Source of the DNA: CAYJBH01 sp964370605
GTDB lineage: Bacteria; Bacillota; Clostridia; Oscillospirales; Ruminococcaceae
Direction of reading: 5' to 3'
Assembly: GCA_964370605.1 (NCBI GenBank)
Contig: CAYJJX010000001.1
Coordinates: 156,524-220,523 of the forward strand
DNA length: 64,000 bases
Under the pieces are notes generated by a model. The model was not told where the DNA came from, made no database searches, and worked only from the letters and a program-made list of their open reading frames with translations. Positions within the stretch are counted from its first letter, which is position 1. The number at the start of each line of letters is the position of its first letter. The translations under genes and the position numbers were made by a program. Positions 17,448-26,227 of the stretch are shown here, piece by piece.

Positions 17448-17873
17448 ATGCTAAACAATACTGAAATTATTTTGAATCAAGCGTCGGAGCATAAAGACGA
17501 TGCGATCAAAAGGTGTGGAGAACTTCTTTGTAACGCAGGGTATGTTTCATCAGAGTATACCGAGGGCATGTTGAAGAGAGATAATAGTTTCTCGACTGCA
17601 ATCGGCAACCTTATTGCCATACCTCATGGCGAAAAAGACTATGCAAAGTATATCAAGAAGACAGGCCTTTGTGTAATCACCTATCCGGACGGAATCGAAT
17701 GGGGAGGAAACACCGTGAAGTTGGTGATAGGCATAGCCGCACTTGGAGACGAACACCTTGAGATTCTTGAGAACATTGTCGAGGTGCTGGAGGACGAAGA
17801 CGACGTCGAAAAACTTGTGCAAGCCTCCGATGCCGACAGCCTCACAGCGATTTTTGCCGCAGGACAGGCATAA
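17448..17873 (+). CDS. mtlF: PTS mannitol transporter subunit IIA
   Basis: 141 aa, the usual EIIA-Mtl size. The phosphohistidine is His60 in LIAIPHGEKDYAKYI, and NTEIILNQASEHKDDAI is the typical N-terminus. The ATG at 17448 is preceded by GAAAGGGA; the upstream frame start at 17418 overlaps mtlR. It passes phosphate from HPr to Cys383 of MtlA. Confidence 0.93.
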   Translation: MLNNTEIILNQASEHKDDAIKRCGELLCNAGYVSSEYTEGMLKRDNSFSTAIGNLIAIPHGEKDYAKYIKKTGLCVITYPDGIEWGGNTVKLVIGIAALGDEHLEILENIVEVLEDEDDVEKLVQASDADSLTAIFAAGQA

Positions 17874-17919
17874 ACGGTATTTCCAATTGTATAGTATCGA
17901 GAAAGGAGTGGTTGCAGAT

Positions 17920-18849
17920 ATGATAGTTGCCGTAACTTTAAATCCGGCATTGGACAAGACAGTCACCATCGACACCTTGAAACCGGGCGGGCTCAATCGG
18001 ATTCAATCGGTAACGGTAGATCCGGGAGGAAAGGGTGTGAACGTCGCAAAGATGGCAAAAGTGCTCGGCGTAGAGTGTGTAGCGACCGGCTTTTGCGGCG
18101 GCGAAGGTGGCAAGGAGTTGACAAGTAGGTTAGAAAACCTTGGCATAAAGCACGATTTTGTGGAGATTGTCTGCAACACACGTACCAACACAAAGGTTTT
18201 GGACGAGCGTTACGGTATAACGGAACTCAACGAGGCCGGAGCAAATGTAACAGAGCAAGAGGAGGAACTTCTTGCAGCGAAACTCTTGTCGTATGCCGGC
18301 GATAATACGATATATGTATTGTCGGGAAGCACCCACGCTAGCGCCAAGCCGGAGTATTATCACCGTCTCATTACCATGTTGAAGGGAAAGGGTAAAGCGG
18401 TATTGTTTGATGCCGATGGCGCTGCATTCAGAAGTTCGGTAGGTGCCATTCCCAGTTTTATCAAGCCCAACAACGAGGAGTTGTCAAGTTACTGCGGTAA
18501 AGAGGAAATGTCGTTTGAACAGATGTACGATGCTTGTAAAGAGTTTATCCGAGACGGAATAGAACTGGTCACCCTTTCAATGGGCCCAAAAGGAGCGGCA
18601 TTTATCACCAAAGACGAGTCTTATTTTGTGCAGGCGTTGGATGTGGAAGTTTCGTCTACGGTGGGTGCCGGAGACAGTATGGTGGCGGCGGTTGCCTGCG
18701 CTAAACAGCTGGGATACTCTCTTGCCGACACGGCTAGACTTGCTGTAGCATGTAGCTCCGGAGCTGTTACTACTCAGGGGACAAATCCGCCAACGGCAGA
18801 GCTGGTGGAAGAGCTGAAAAAGCAAGTGGTTTTACAACCTATTAGCTAA
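17920..18849 (+). CDS. fruK: 1-phosphofructokinase (PfkB family)
   Basis: 309 aa. It opens with MIVAVTLNPALDKTV, the 1-PFK/tagatose-6-phosphate kinase hallmark, then DPGGKGVNVAKMAKVLG (sugar site) and STVGAGDSMVAAV with the catalytic Asp. GAAAGGAG precedes the ATG at 17920. FruK converts fructose 1-phosphate to fructose 1,6-bisphosphate. Its presence is unexpected in a mannitol operon if the usual product were fructose 6-phosphate; a LacC-like activity is the alternative. Confidence 0.88.
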   Translation: MIVAVTLNPALDKTVTIDTLKPGGLNRIQSVTVDPGGKGVNVAKMAKVLGVECVATGFCGGEGGKELTSRLENLGIKHDFVEIVCNTRTNTKVLDERYGITELNEAGANVTEQEEELLAAKLLSYAGDNTIYVLSGSTHASAKPEYYHRLITMLKGKGKAVLFDADGAAFRSSVGAIPSFIKPNNEELSSYCGKEEMSFEQMYDACKEFIRDGIELVTLSMGPKGAAFITKDESYFVQALDVEVSSTVGAGDSMVAAVACAKQLGYSLADTARLAVACSSGAVTTQGTNPPTAELVEELKKQVVLQPIS

Positions 18850-18868
18850 TTATAATAAAGGAGAACAG

Positions 18869-20128
18869 ATGAACACAAGAGCAATAAGGATGTACGGAGC
18901 CGACGACCTTCGCGTCGAGGAGTTTACCTTACCCGAGATAAAACAGAACGAAATATTGGTGAAGATAATAACAGACAGTGTCTGTATGTCTACCTATAAA
19001 CTGCTGAGACAGGGTGCACAACATAAGCGCTGCCCTAAAAATGTGGCAACAAACCCTATCATTATCGGTCATGAGTTTTCCGGAACCATTGTTGAGGTCG
19101 GCGAAAAATGGCAAAATGAGTTCAAAGCTGGGGAGCGCTTTGCATTGCAACCGGCACTGAACTATAAAGGCAGTTTGGCATCTCCCGGATATTCCTATGA
19201 GTTCTTCGGTGGTGCCGCCACATACGCCATTATTCCGCAAGAGGTCATGGAACTCGGCTGTCTTTTGCATTATGATGGTGAGGGGTATTTCAACGCCTCG
19301 CTCGGAGAGCCAATGAGTTGTATTATCGGTGGATACAATATTATGTACCACACCAATAAGGTGAACTATGACCACGCCATGGGAATAAAAGAGGGCGGAA
19401 ATGTACTTATTCTGGGAGGCTGTGGGCCGATGGGACTTGGAGCTATTGAATATCCGATAGTTGCCGGTAACAGACCTAAACGAATTGTTGTCACCGATGT
19501 CGATACCGGACGTATCGAAAGGGCAAAAGAACTTATTTCGCCTGAGTTTGCTAAAGAGAACGGTGTAGAACTGTATTATGTAAACCCAAATGACTACGAA
19601 GACCCATACAAGGCGTTGCTCGATATATCGCAGGGTGCAGGATATGATGATGTGTTTGTCTATGCTCCAATAAAACCCCTTGCCGAGCTAGGCGATAAAT
19701 TGATGGCGTTTGATGGCTGTCTCAACTTCTTTGCAGGACCGACCGATAGCAACTTTACTGCCGAGATGAATCTATACAACGTTCACTATATTTCAACCCA
19801 TATCCTCGGAAGCACGGGCGGCAATACCGACGACCTGAAAGAGGCTCTTGAACTGTCTTCCAAGGGCAAAATACGGCCTGCGGTCATGGTCAGCCACATA
19901 TGCGGACTTTCTTCAATAGCGCAAGCCACGGCCACACTTCCCGACATTCGTGCAGGAAAAATACTCGGCTATACACAGTTTGACCTTCCGCTAGTCGCGC
20001 TTGTTGAGTTCGAAGAACGTGGAAAAACTGATCCGCTTTTTGCCAAACTTGATGCAAGTGTGAAAAAACATAGCGGACTTTGGAATGTAGAGGCAGAAAA
20101 TATATTGTTGCAACACTTCGGTGTGTAG
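18869..20128 (+). CDS. SorE-like zinc-type dehydrogenase (sorbose-1-phosphate reductase family)
   Basis: 419 aa medium-chain dehydrogenase that follows enterobacterial SorE along its length: the ATNPIIIGHEF metal region, the PQEVMELGCLL segment, the NAD-binding VLILGGCGPMGLGAIEY, the NFFAGP loop and GSTGGNTDDL. The structural-zinc cysteine quartet of alcohol dehydrogenases is absent, as in SorE. SorE interconverts ketose 1-phosphates and polyol phosphates at the carbon next to the phosphorylated C1. Here it probably oxidises mannitol 1-phosphate in place of MtlD, which is missing. AAAGGAG precedes the ATG, 19 bp after fruK. Confidence 0.85.
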   Translation: MNTRAIRMYGADDLRVEEFTLPEIKQNEILVKIITDSVCMSTYKLLRQGAQHKRCPKNVATNPIIIGHEFSGTIVEVGEKWQNEFKAGERFALQPALNYKGSLASPGYSYEFFGGAATYAIIPQEVMELGCLLHYDGEGYFNASLGEPMSCIIGGYNIMYHTNKVNYDHAMGIKEGGNVLILGGCGPMGLGAIEYPIVAGNRPKRIVVTDVDTGRIERAKELISPEFAKENGVELYYVNPNDYEDPYKALLDISQGAGYDDVFVYAPIKPLAELGDKLMAFDGCLNFFAGPTDSNFTAEMNLYNVHYISTHILGSTGGNTDDLKEALELSSKGKIRPAVMVSHICGLSSIAQATATLPDIRAGKILGYTQFDLPLVALVEFEERGKTDPLFAKLDASVKKHSGLWNVEAENILLQHFGV

Positions 20129-20167
20129 CGGCCGAATAAATTGTCTGAAATTGAAAGGAGCGGTTCT

Positions 20168-21787
20168 ATGATATCATTAAAAGGCACAGGTGTGTCTCCC
20201 GGAATTGCAATTGGCAAGCTGCATTTTCCTAAAGAGCGTGTTATAGATTTTGAATTGCAACATACTGACGATACAGAAAAAGAGGTTAGCCGTTTCGAAA
20301 GCAGCAGAGCTCTCGCGGTTGCGCAACTTGGTGAACTTGCGGTGAAAACCGCAAATTCGCTTGGAAAACAAAACTCATTGCTTTTTGAGATACATCAAAT
20401 GATGCTGGAAGATCTTGATTATTGTGACACGGTCAAGGACACCATTAACGAAGAAAAAGTATGTGCAGAATATGCAGTAAGCAAGACGGCACAACAATTC
20501 GCCGCAATGTTCTCCGACATGGAAGATGAGTACATGAGAGAACGTGCCGCAGATGTCAAAGATGTGTCGATCAGGGTGATCGAAATTTTGACAGGAAAAC
20601 AAAGTGAACAGGAGACGCTCGGAGAACCATGCGTCTACTGTGGTCTTGATTTTACTCCGAGTGAGACGGCACAGTTTGACAGAGAGATGGCACTTGCACT
20701 TGTGACATGTTATGGCAGTAAAAATTCGCACACCGCCATATTTGCACGTACCCTTGGGATTCCTGCAGTCATTGGATTGAAGGACAGTCTGACACAGGAT
20801 TTGGACGGAAAAATGGTTGCGCTTGACGGCGAGACCGGTGAGGTGTATGTTGAACCGGACGAAGAAACAATTTTGGCATTCAAGGAAAAACAAAACAAGG
20901 GTGCCGAAAACGCAAAGCGGCTGGATGGATATCGCGGCAAGAAGACAGTTACCAAAGGTGGCAAGCTGATGAAGCTTTATGCGAACATCGGTTCACCTGC
21001 CGATGTTGAGGCGGTGCTACAAAACGATGCAGAAGGTATCGGGCTGTTCAGGAGCGAGTTTTTGTATCTGGAGAGCGACGACTATCCGAGCGAAGAAACT
21101 CAGTATGCCGCATACTGCAAGGTTGCACAAGGAATGCAGGATCGACCGGTTATCATTCGTACACTGGATATAGGCGCCGATAAGCAGGCGGCATATTTCA
21201 AACTTCCGCAGGAAGAAAATCCGGCGATGGGAATGAGGGCAATCAGAATATGTCTGACAAAGACGGAGGTGTTCAAGACACAACTGCGTGCCCTATATCG
21301 AGCCTCGGCGCACGGTAATATCAGCATAATGTTGCCGATGATTACATCGGTTGCAGAGGTGAAAAAAGCCAAAGATATTATTAAAGAAGTAAAGGCGGAA
21401 CTTTTGGCAGAGGGACATAAGATTGATGAGTATCTTCCTGTCGGAATAATGATAGAGACACCTGCCGCTGCCATAATCAGCGACCTGCTCGCAAAGGAAG
21501 TGGACTTTTTCAGCATTGGAACCAATGATCTTATTCAATATACACTAGCTGCCGACCGACAAAATGAAAGTATATCTTCTTTTTGTGACGATCATCATGA
21601 GGCGGTGAAACGGTTGATAAAAATGACATGTGCCAATGCTCACAAACAGGGAATATGGGTGGGTATATGTGGTGAGCTTGCCGCAGACAAAGAGATGACC
21701 GAATTTTTTGTATCGGCAGAGGTGGATGAACTCTCGGTAACTCCCTCTCAGATACTTCCGCTCAGAGAAAGATTGAGCAAAGCATAA
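20168..21787 (+). CDS. ptsI: Phosphoenolpyruvate-protein phosphotransferase (enzyme I)
   Basis: 539 aa. The active His188 is in YGSKNSHTAIFAR (usual GGxTSHxAI with the first glycines altered), the swivel domain follows, and the PEP-binding C-domain has GLFRSEFLYL, GTNDLIQYTLAADR and catalytic Cys501 in GICGELAAD. The ATG at 20168 follows GAAAGGAG; the ORF start at 20141 has no site. As the last gene of the mannitol operon it supplies phosphate to the HPr encoded upstream. Confidence 0.93.
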   Translation: MISLKGTGVSPGIAIGKLHFPKERVIDFELQHTDDTEKEVSRFESSRALAVAQLGELAVKTANSLGKQNSLLFEIHQMMLEDLDYCDTVKDTINEEKVCAEYAVSKTAQQFAAMFSDMEDEYMRERAADVKDVSIRVIEILTGKQSEQETLGEPCVYCGLDFTPSETAQFDREMALALVTCYGSKNSHTAIFARTLGIPAVIGLKDSLTQDLDGKMVALDGETGEVYVEPDEETILAFKEKQNKGAENAKRLDGYRGKKTVTKGGKLMKLYANIGSPADVEAVLQNDAEGIGLFRSEFLYLESDDYPSEETQYAAYCKVAQGMQDRPVIIRTLDIGADKQAAYFKLPQEENPAMGMRAIRICLTKTEVFKTQLRALYRASAHGNISIMLPMITSVAEVKKAKDIIKEVKAELLAEGHKIDEYLPVGIMIETPAAAIISDLLAKEVDFFSIGTNDLIQYTLAADRQNESISSFCDDHHEAVKRLIKMTCANAHKQGIWVGICGELAADKEMTEFFVSAEVDELSVTPSQILPLRERLSKA

Positions 21788-21804
21788 TTTGCTATCAGTA
21801 GAAC

Positions 21805-21846
21805 AAAGCGCAGCATGGTTTTTAGAAAAATCATGCTGCGCTTTTA
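21805..21846 (+). terminator. Terminator of the mannitol PTS operon
   Basis: AAAGCGCAGCATG pairs with CATGCTGCGCTTT, ending in TTTTAT. This is a 13-bp perfect stem just after ptsI. The following interval to 22111 holds only the ogt promoter and leader. Confidence 0.9.
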
Positions 21847-21979
21847 TATGTGATTTGTTTCAAAAGATGAATTTTACAGAAGTAAAGTGGTTCTTTCAAA
21901 GGTGATTATCGTAATACAAACAGTTTGTCGCTTAGCATAAATTAAATGTGTAAAAACAGGAAGAAATATTTGCGAATTT

Positions 21980-21989
21980 GTGTTATAAT
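21980..21989 (+). promoter_or_regulatory. Extended -10 promoter upstream of ogt
   Basis: TGTTATAAT (TGn plus TATAAT at 21984-21989) without a convincing -35 box. It gives a leader of about 115 nt before ogt; no recognised riboswitch was seen in that leader. Confidence 0.5.
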
Positions 21990-22111
21990 ATATTAGTATC
22001 GTAAGAAACGGGCTGTGCGCCTTATCGTGCCAGTTGCCTTTTTGTTTCTATCAAATTTATTGAAAATATTTTTTAGTTAATACTAACACATATTGAAAGG
22101 AACATCTAAAG

Positions 22112-22570
22112 ATGAAGTATGCAATTTATGACACAAAACTCGGTAAGATACGAGTTGAATACGATGCTGATACTGTAACGCTTTTAAAAAAAGTCGCTGA
22201 TGATACACAGGATTTCGGTGAAAAGAATGATGTTACCGAGGAGGTATATCGTCAACTGATCGAGTATCTGGACGGCAAACGAAAAGAGTTTACCTTCTGC
22301 TATGAGATGAGAGGAACTGAATTTCAAAAGAAAGTATGGAAAGCGCTGGTTGACATCCCATACGGCGAAACCCGTACCTACAAAGAAGTGGCAACGGCGG
22401 TTGGAAACGATAAGGCGAGCCGCGCGGTAGGGCTTGCCAACAACAAAAATCCGATAAACATTGTGGTCCCTTGTCATAGGGTGGTCGGGGCTAACGGCAA
22501 ACTTGTCGGATACGCCGGCGGACTGGACATGAAAGAGGTTCTTCTTAACTTAGAAAGTGAGAACAGATGA
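22112..22570 (+). CDS. ogt: Methylated-DNA--protein-cysteine methyltransferase
   Basis: 152 aa Ogt-type enzyme. GTEFQKKVWKALVDIPYGETRTY is shared with family members (described here by its FQKKVW and IPYGET cores), the recognition segment contains ASRAVGLANNKNPI, and the acceptor Cys121 is in IVVPCHRVVG. It removes O6-alkyl groups from guanine in a suicide reaction. GAAAGGA precedes the ATG. The stop overlaps the next gene by 4 bases (ATGA). Confidence 0.95.
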   Translation: MKYAIYDTKLGKIRVEYDADTVTLLKKVADDTQDFGEKNDVTEEVYRQLIEYLDGKRKEFTFCYEMRGTEFQKKVWKALVDIPYGETRTYKEVATAVGNDKASRAVGLANNKNPINIVVPCHRVVGANGKLVGYAGGLDMKEVLLNLESENR

Positions 22571-22920
22571 GCAAGATTGTTGTGCTATTTGAAGTGAAAC
22601 CTACAAAAGAAGGCATGGAAAGGTATCTTGAACTTGCAGCGATGCTGAAACCTATGTTTTCTAAGGCGGATGGATTTATCAGCGGTGAGCGTTTCAAAAG
22701 CTTGAACGAGGAAGGTAAGCTTCTTTCTATGAATGTATGGGAGAGCGAGGAAGCACTCTCGAAGTGGCGCAATAATCTGGAACACAGGCTTTCACAGGCA
22801 GAGGGAAGAGATAAATTGTTCGAAAGCTATAAAATTACAATTTGTATAACAACACGAGAATATACAGATAAAGATCGAAATTTTGCACCGAATGATTCTA
22901 ATGAGTATTTGTCGATTTAG
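22567..22920 (+). CDS. Antibiotic-biosynthesis-monooxygenase (ABM) fold protein
   Basis: 117 aa. A ferredoxin-like ABM fold of about 95 residues: VVLFEVKPTKEGMERYLELA, FISGERFKSLNEEGKLLSMN and WESEEALSKWRN are typical of the dimeric beta-alpha-beta proteins that use a conserved Trp/His-rich cleft. Members act as quinol or heme monooxygenases or stress proteins. It is translationally coupled to ogt through an ATGA overlap, hinting at a role in detoxifying reactive small molecules. The exact reaction is unknown. Confidence 0.8.
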   Translation: MSKIVVLFEVKPTKEGMERYLELAAMLKPMFSKADGFISGERFKSLNEEGKLLSMNVWESEEALSKWRNNLEHRLSQAEGRDKLFESYKITICITTREYTDKDRNFAPNDSNEYLSI

Positions 22921-23000
22921 TCGATAAATTATTTGAGAACACTTTGGTACGATGGAGTAATTTCGGTATTATGTGGTAGGCACTAAATGATTTTAATATC

Positions 23001-23038
23001 ATCCCCGAAAGCCAGAGCTCTGTCTTGCTTTCGGGGAT
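23001..23038 (+). terminator. Terminator after the ogt-ABM pair
   Basis: ATCCCCGAAAGC pairs perfectly with GCTTTCGGGGAT, followed by GGTTTTG. Confidence 0.75.
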
Positions 23039-23071
23039 GGTTTTGTGTGCGAAGTTGCCCTTACTAAAACA

Positions 23072-23109
23072 ATAGTCCAGAAAAACTGTGTGTCGTTTTT
23101 CCGGACTAT
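23072..23109 (-). terminator. Terminator of the leftward chemoreceptor gene
   Basis: ATAGTCCAGAAAAAC pairs with GTTTTTCCGGACTAT (one mismatch). Reading leftward it is followed by TGTTTTAG. It lies about 18 bp after the receptor stop codon. Confidence 0.7.
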
Positions 23110-23126
23110 CTGAATATTAGGGTATG

Positions 23127-25175
23127 CTAAAAGTTGAAACGGTCCACCAAATTTTTGAGCGTGGTTGCCTGCATAGAAAGCTCTTGGCTTGTAGCAGAAC
23201 TCTCTTCCGCAGTCGCTGTGTTTGACTGTACGACCGAGGCGATCTGATTGACACCGAGATTTATCTGGTGGGTAGTCTCCGCTTGTTCTCCTACTGCGGA
23301 GGCTATGCGATTGATCAGCAAGCCTAGCTCGTTGGCATTAGTTCCGACAATACCGATCGAGTTTGAAGTTTCGTTTGCAATCTGATTGCCGTTTCTGACG
23401 ACGGCTATTGTTTCTTCGATCAAAATCGTTGTATTCTTAGCTGATTGAGCAGATTTTGCGGCAAGGTTTCTGACCTCATCCGCAACAACGGCAAAGCCTT
23501 TGCCAGCCTCACCCGCGCGTGCAGCCTCAACAGCGGCCTTAAGTGCAAGTATATATCTCTGGAATGCTATGTCGTCAATAGTTTATACANNNNNNNNNNC
23601 GGCAGCACCGGCACGCGCCGCCTCAACGGCTGCATTTAGTGCCAGAATGTTGGGCTGGAACGCAATGTCATCGATGGCTTTGACTATGTTGCTGATCTCG
23701 GTTGCTTTGTCGTTGATTTGCTCCATGGCCGAAAGCATCTGAAGCATTTGTTCGTTGCTTTGAGACAGGGCAAGTTGTGATTTTTCGTTAGCGGCCATTA
23801 CCTCTTGAGCATCGCTTGCAGTCTGATTCGTTTTTTGGGTGAAGAACTCGATGGTTGATGCGAGCTCTTCGATAGAAGAGGACTGTTCGGTGGCTCCCTG
23901 AGCCAATACCTGAGCACCTGCCGCAACTTGATCACCACCAAGGTTAACCTGCGCGGTGGCATTGCTGATCTCTCTCATCGTAGAGGAAAGGCTATCAAGT
24001 ATACGCGTCACGGAGGTGTGGAGTGAGCTGTAATCACCTATGTAGGCAGATTGTTTGTGTGTGCCAATGTTTAGGTTTCCATCGGCAATTTGGGAGAGCA
24101 CATTGTCAAGATCGAAGATGATTTCAGACAGATTGGAGATGATGTCTTCGGTAGACTGGGCAAGCTGTTTTGTCTCATCCTTTGTATGCACAGATGGTAC
24201 GGGAGAGGTTAAGTCGCCATGAGCAAGTGCATTGAGTCTTGATACGCATAGTGCAATTGGTTTTCCGATGGACGAGCTGGTGTAAAGTGCTAAACCAACA
24301 CCGAGCACAATCATAATGACACCAACGATAGAAATGACGATTATCGAGTCAAATGCAGCGGCGAGAAGCTCCGTTTCGGTCGAGGTGACCGCAATACTCC
24401 AGCCGTTAGTGTTTGGGATGGGGGCATAGGCCTGATACTCTTCGACACCATAGTAAGTATATGACCCTACGCCGGTTTGACCTTCGACCATTAGCTTTTC
24501 GACTGCGATCAATTCGGCAAGCGCTGGGTCGTTTGATGAATCTTTAATAGTGTTTGATTGGTTGAGCACCAGGTCGTAGTCGTTATACGCGATGGTAGTT
24601 CCGGTACTATCCAAAATATAAGAGCTGCCCGACTCGCCGATAGCGACGCTTGCCACCAAGTCTTGAAGAGCCACTGTGTCGCAGTAAAAATACAGCACGC
24701 CGACAAGGCGTTCGCCGTTCATTACCGGAGCTGAAACTGCGATATATGCATCGGTTTTATCTTCGGTAATGTACGGTTCTGAAAAAAATGTTCCGCCATT
24801 CTTGGAACTGTTAAAAAACGCATGATCAGAAAAATCTTCGCCGGTGAAGATGTCGATGCCGTTCGTGTCGAGCATACTACCATAGCGCATATAATATTGA
24901 GCAGTCTTTGAGGCGATAAAATCTTCTTTTTCTTCGTCCGTAGAGGATGATGTCAGTATGTCGTTTGTAGCTATCTCACCGACTGCAACGGTATAGTTGC
25001 CAATTGTGTTGCTGGCAGTCTGAGCAGCGATTCCGGCTGCCTCTTGTAGGGTGTTTTTTGTGGTTTCGATTGAGGCACTGAGAGTGCTGGTGACCGATAA
25101 AATACTCAGTGTAAGAGCAGTCAGTACAATAGCGCCGAGAATAGCTATCATGATTTTATTTCTGATTTTTTTCAT
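23127..25175 (-). CDS. Cache-domain methyl-accepting chemotaxis protein, broken by an assembly gap
   Basis: The N-terminal part has TM1 (about 10-30), an extracytoplasmic dCache-like sensor (about 35-270, with DNGIDIFTGEDFSDHAFFN and VSAPVMNGERLVGVLYFY-type strands), TM2, HAMP and the start of the signalling coil. It reaches DDIAFQPNILALNAAVEAARAG and then meets ten Ns. The other side restarts at TIDDIAFQRYILALKAAVEA and continues to a normal C-terminus at 23127. The signalling tip is thus present twice, in different codons, so two contigs or two genes may be joined. The start at 25175 follows GGAG at 8 bp. It senses an external small molecule, identity unknown. Confidence 0.75.
23590..23599. 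other. Assembly gap (10 N) within a chemoreceptor gene
   Basis: Ten consecutive Ns. Both flanks encode the conserved chemoreceptor signalling tip, a repeat that commonly breaks short-read assemblies. Confidence 0.98.
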
Positions 25176-25214
25176 ATACATCGCTCCTTGCTCATGTTTA
25201 AGTTCATTAACCTA

Positions 25215-25243
25215 ATAATACCACATTTTTCGACACGATTCAA
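25215..25243 (-). promoter_or_regulatory. Sigma-A promoter of the Cache chemoreceptor
   Basis: Leftward TTGAAT (25243-25238), 17-bp spacer, TATTAT (25220-25215), about 40 bp before the ATG. Confidence 0.65.
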
Positions 25244-25329
25244 CATAAATGCAATTTAATTTATTGCTATAGCAAAGCTTTTGATGCAGTTTGTCGCCAC
25301 GAGAAAAAGGCGGTCGGTTCAAGAAAAAA

Positions 25330-25364
25330 CAACCGTAAAAGGATTGGTTTCCTTTTTACAGTTG
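25330..25364 (-). terminator. Terminator after the HAD/ROK/mannosidase operon
   Basis: CAACCGTAAAAGG pairs with CCTTTTTACAGTTG, with T-tracts on both outer sides (TTTTTTCTT leftward). It lies 40 bp after the HAD gene stop. Confidence 0.8.
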
Positions 25365-25403
25365 CTTTTTAGATTACACTGCTATTTGTAAGTGTTTTTA
25401 AGT

Positions 25404-26204
25404 TTATGCCTTTGTCTGGTCAAGAAGTGGGTTGAAGCTGGCGACGATGTAATCGGCGTCGACTTTTTTTAGTTTCTTAAACTTGTTTTCATCAAATTTC
25501 TGGCCTTTGGATCGCTCATCACCGGCGATTCCAACGGTGATCGCTCCGGCCTTGTTTCCAAGGCTGATCTCAACCTTGCCATCGCCTACAACCAATATGT
25601 TGCCGGCGGATAAATTGTCATCGCTCAACAGCTTCTTTATCACAGCTTCTTTTGAACAGTTTTTTTGCCGATATGGAGCGCCGTTTACGCTTTTTACATA
25701 CGGCATGACGCCAAGCAGTTCAACCTCTTTTTTTAGATCTGCATCGTCTGTGCCGCTCGCGATATGTATGTCGATGCCTTTTCCATGAAGCATCTTTAGG
25801 AATTCAATACTGCCGCGGATCAAGAATTCATCGTTAGTTGCTTTTTTGGAGATGATGTCGTTTTTTCTTGAATCGACCATCTTGAGCAGGTTCTCATTAT
25901 ACTCGTCCTTGTACTCCCAAGGATCACACGGAGTGACATTGCAAAGTTCGCCGACCTTTTGCGCGAGCCAGTCCATTTGATAGATGGTTTGTATTCCCAT
26001 TGAATCATCGATATAGTTTCTGATTATTTCGAGGAGTTCACTCTCGGGAAGACCGCTTGATTTCAGATGTTTATACATTGTGGCTTCCATGACATCTTCC
26101 CAACCGCATCGAAGGGTAGAGATAGTTCCGTCAAAATCGAAAATCGCCGTCTTGATATTCGTTTTTTCTAAAGATAGTTCCTTTATGAAAATTTCACTTT
26201 GCAT
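25404..26204 (-). CDS. HAD-superfamily phosphatase
   Basis: 266 aa. Motif I is FDFDGTIS, motif II IASGTDD, motif III a Lys near YRQKNCSKEAV, and motif IV VVGDGKVEISLG. The cap inserted after motif I is alpha-helical (C1 type), as in phosphoglycolate phosphatase and beta-phosphoglucomutase. AAAGGA precedes the start. It is last in an operon with a ROK regulator, a GH38 mannosidase, a sugar kinase and a DHS-like protein, so it may dephosphorylate a sugar phosphate made there. The substrate is unknown. Confidence 0.85.
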   Translation of the reverse strand: MQSEIFIKELSLEKTNIKTAIFDFDGTISTLRCGWEDVMEATMYKHLKSSGLPESELLEIIRNYIDDSMGIQTIYQMDWLAQKVGELCNVTPCDPWEYKDEYNENLLKMVDSRKNDIISKKATNDEFLIRGSIEFLKMLHGKGIDIHIASGTDDADLKKEVELLGVMPYVKSVNGAPYRQKNCSKEAVIKKLLSDDNLSAGNILVVGDGKVEISLGNKAGAITVGIAGDERSKGQKFDENKFKKLKKVDADYIVASFNPLLDQTKA

Positions 26205-26227
26205 GATTCTTCCTTTCAGTGTAGAGC

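Noticed and set aside
18869..20128. Dehydrogenase read as a mannitol-1-phosphate 5-dehydrogenase (MtlD)
   Set aside because: It is a medium-chain zinc-type protein matching SorE along its length; MtlD belongs to the long-chain polyol dehydrogenase family with different motifs.
21985..22111. Leader of ogt considered as a riboswitch or small RNA
   Set aside because: No known riboswitch core and no stable multi-stem structure or terminator was seen.
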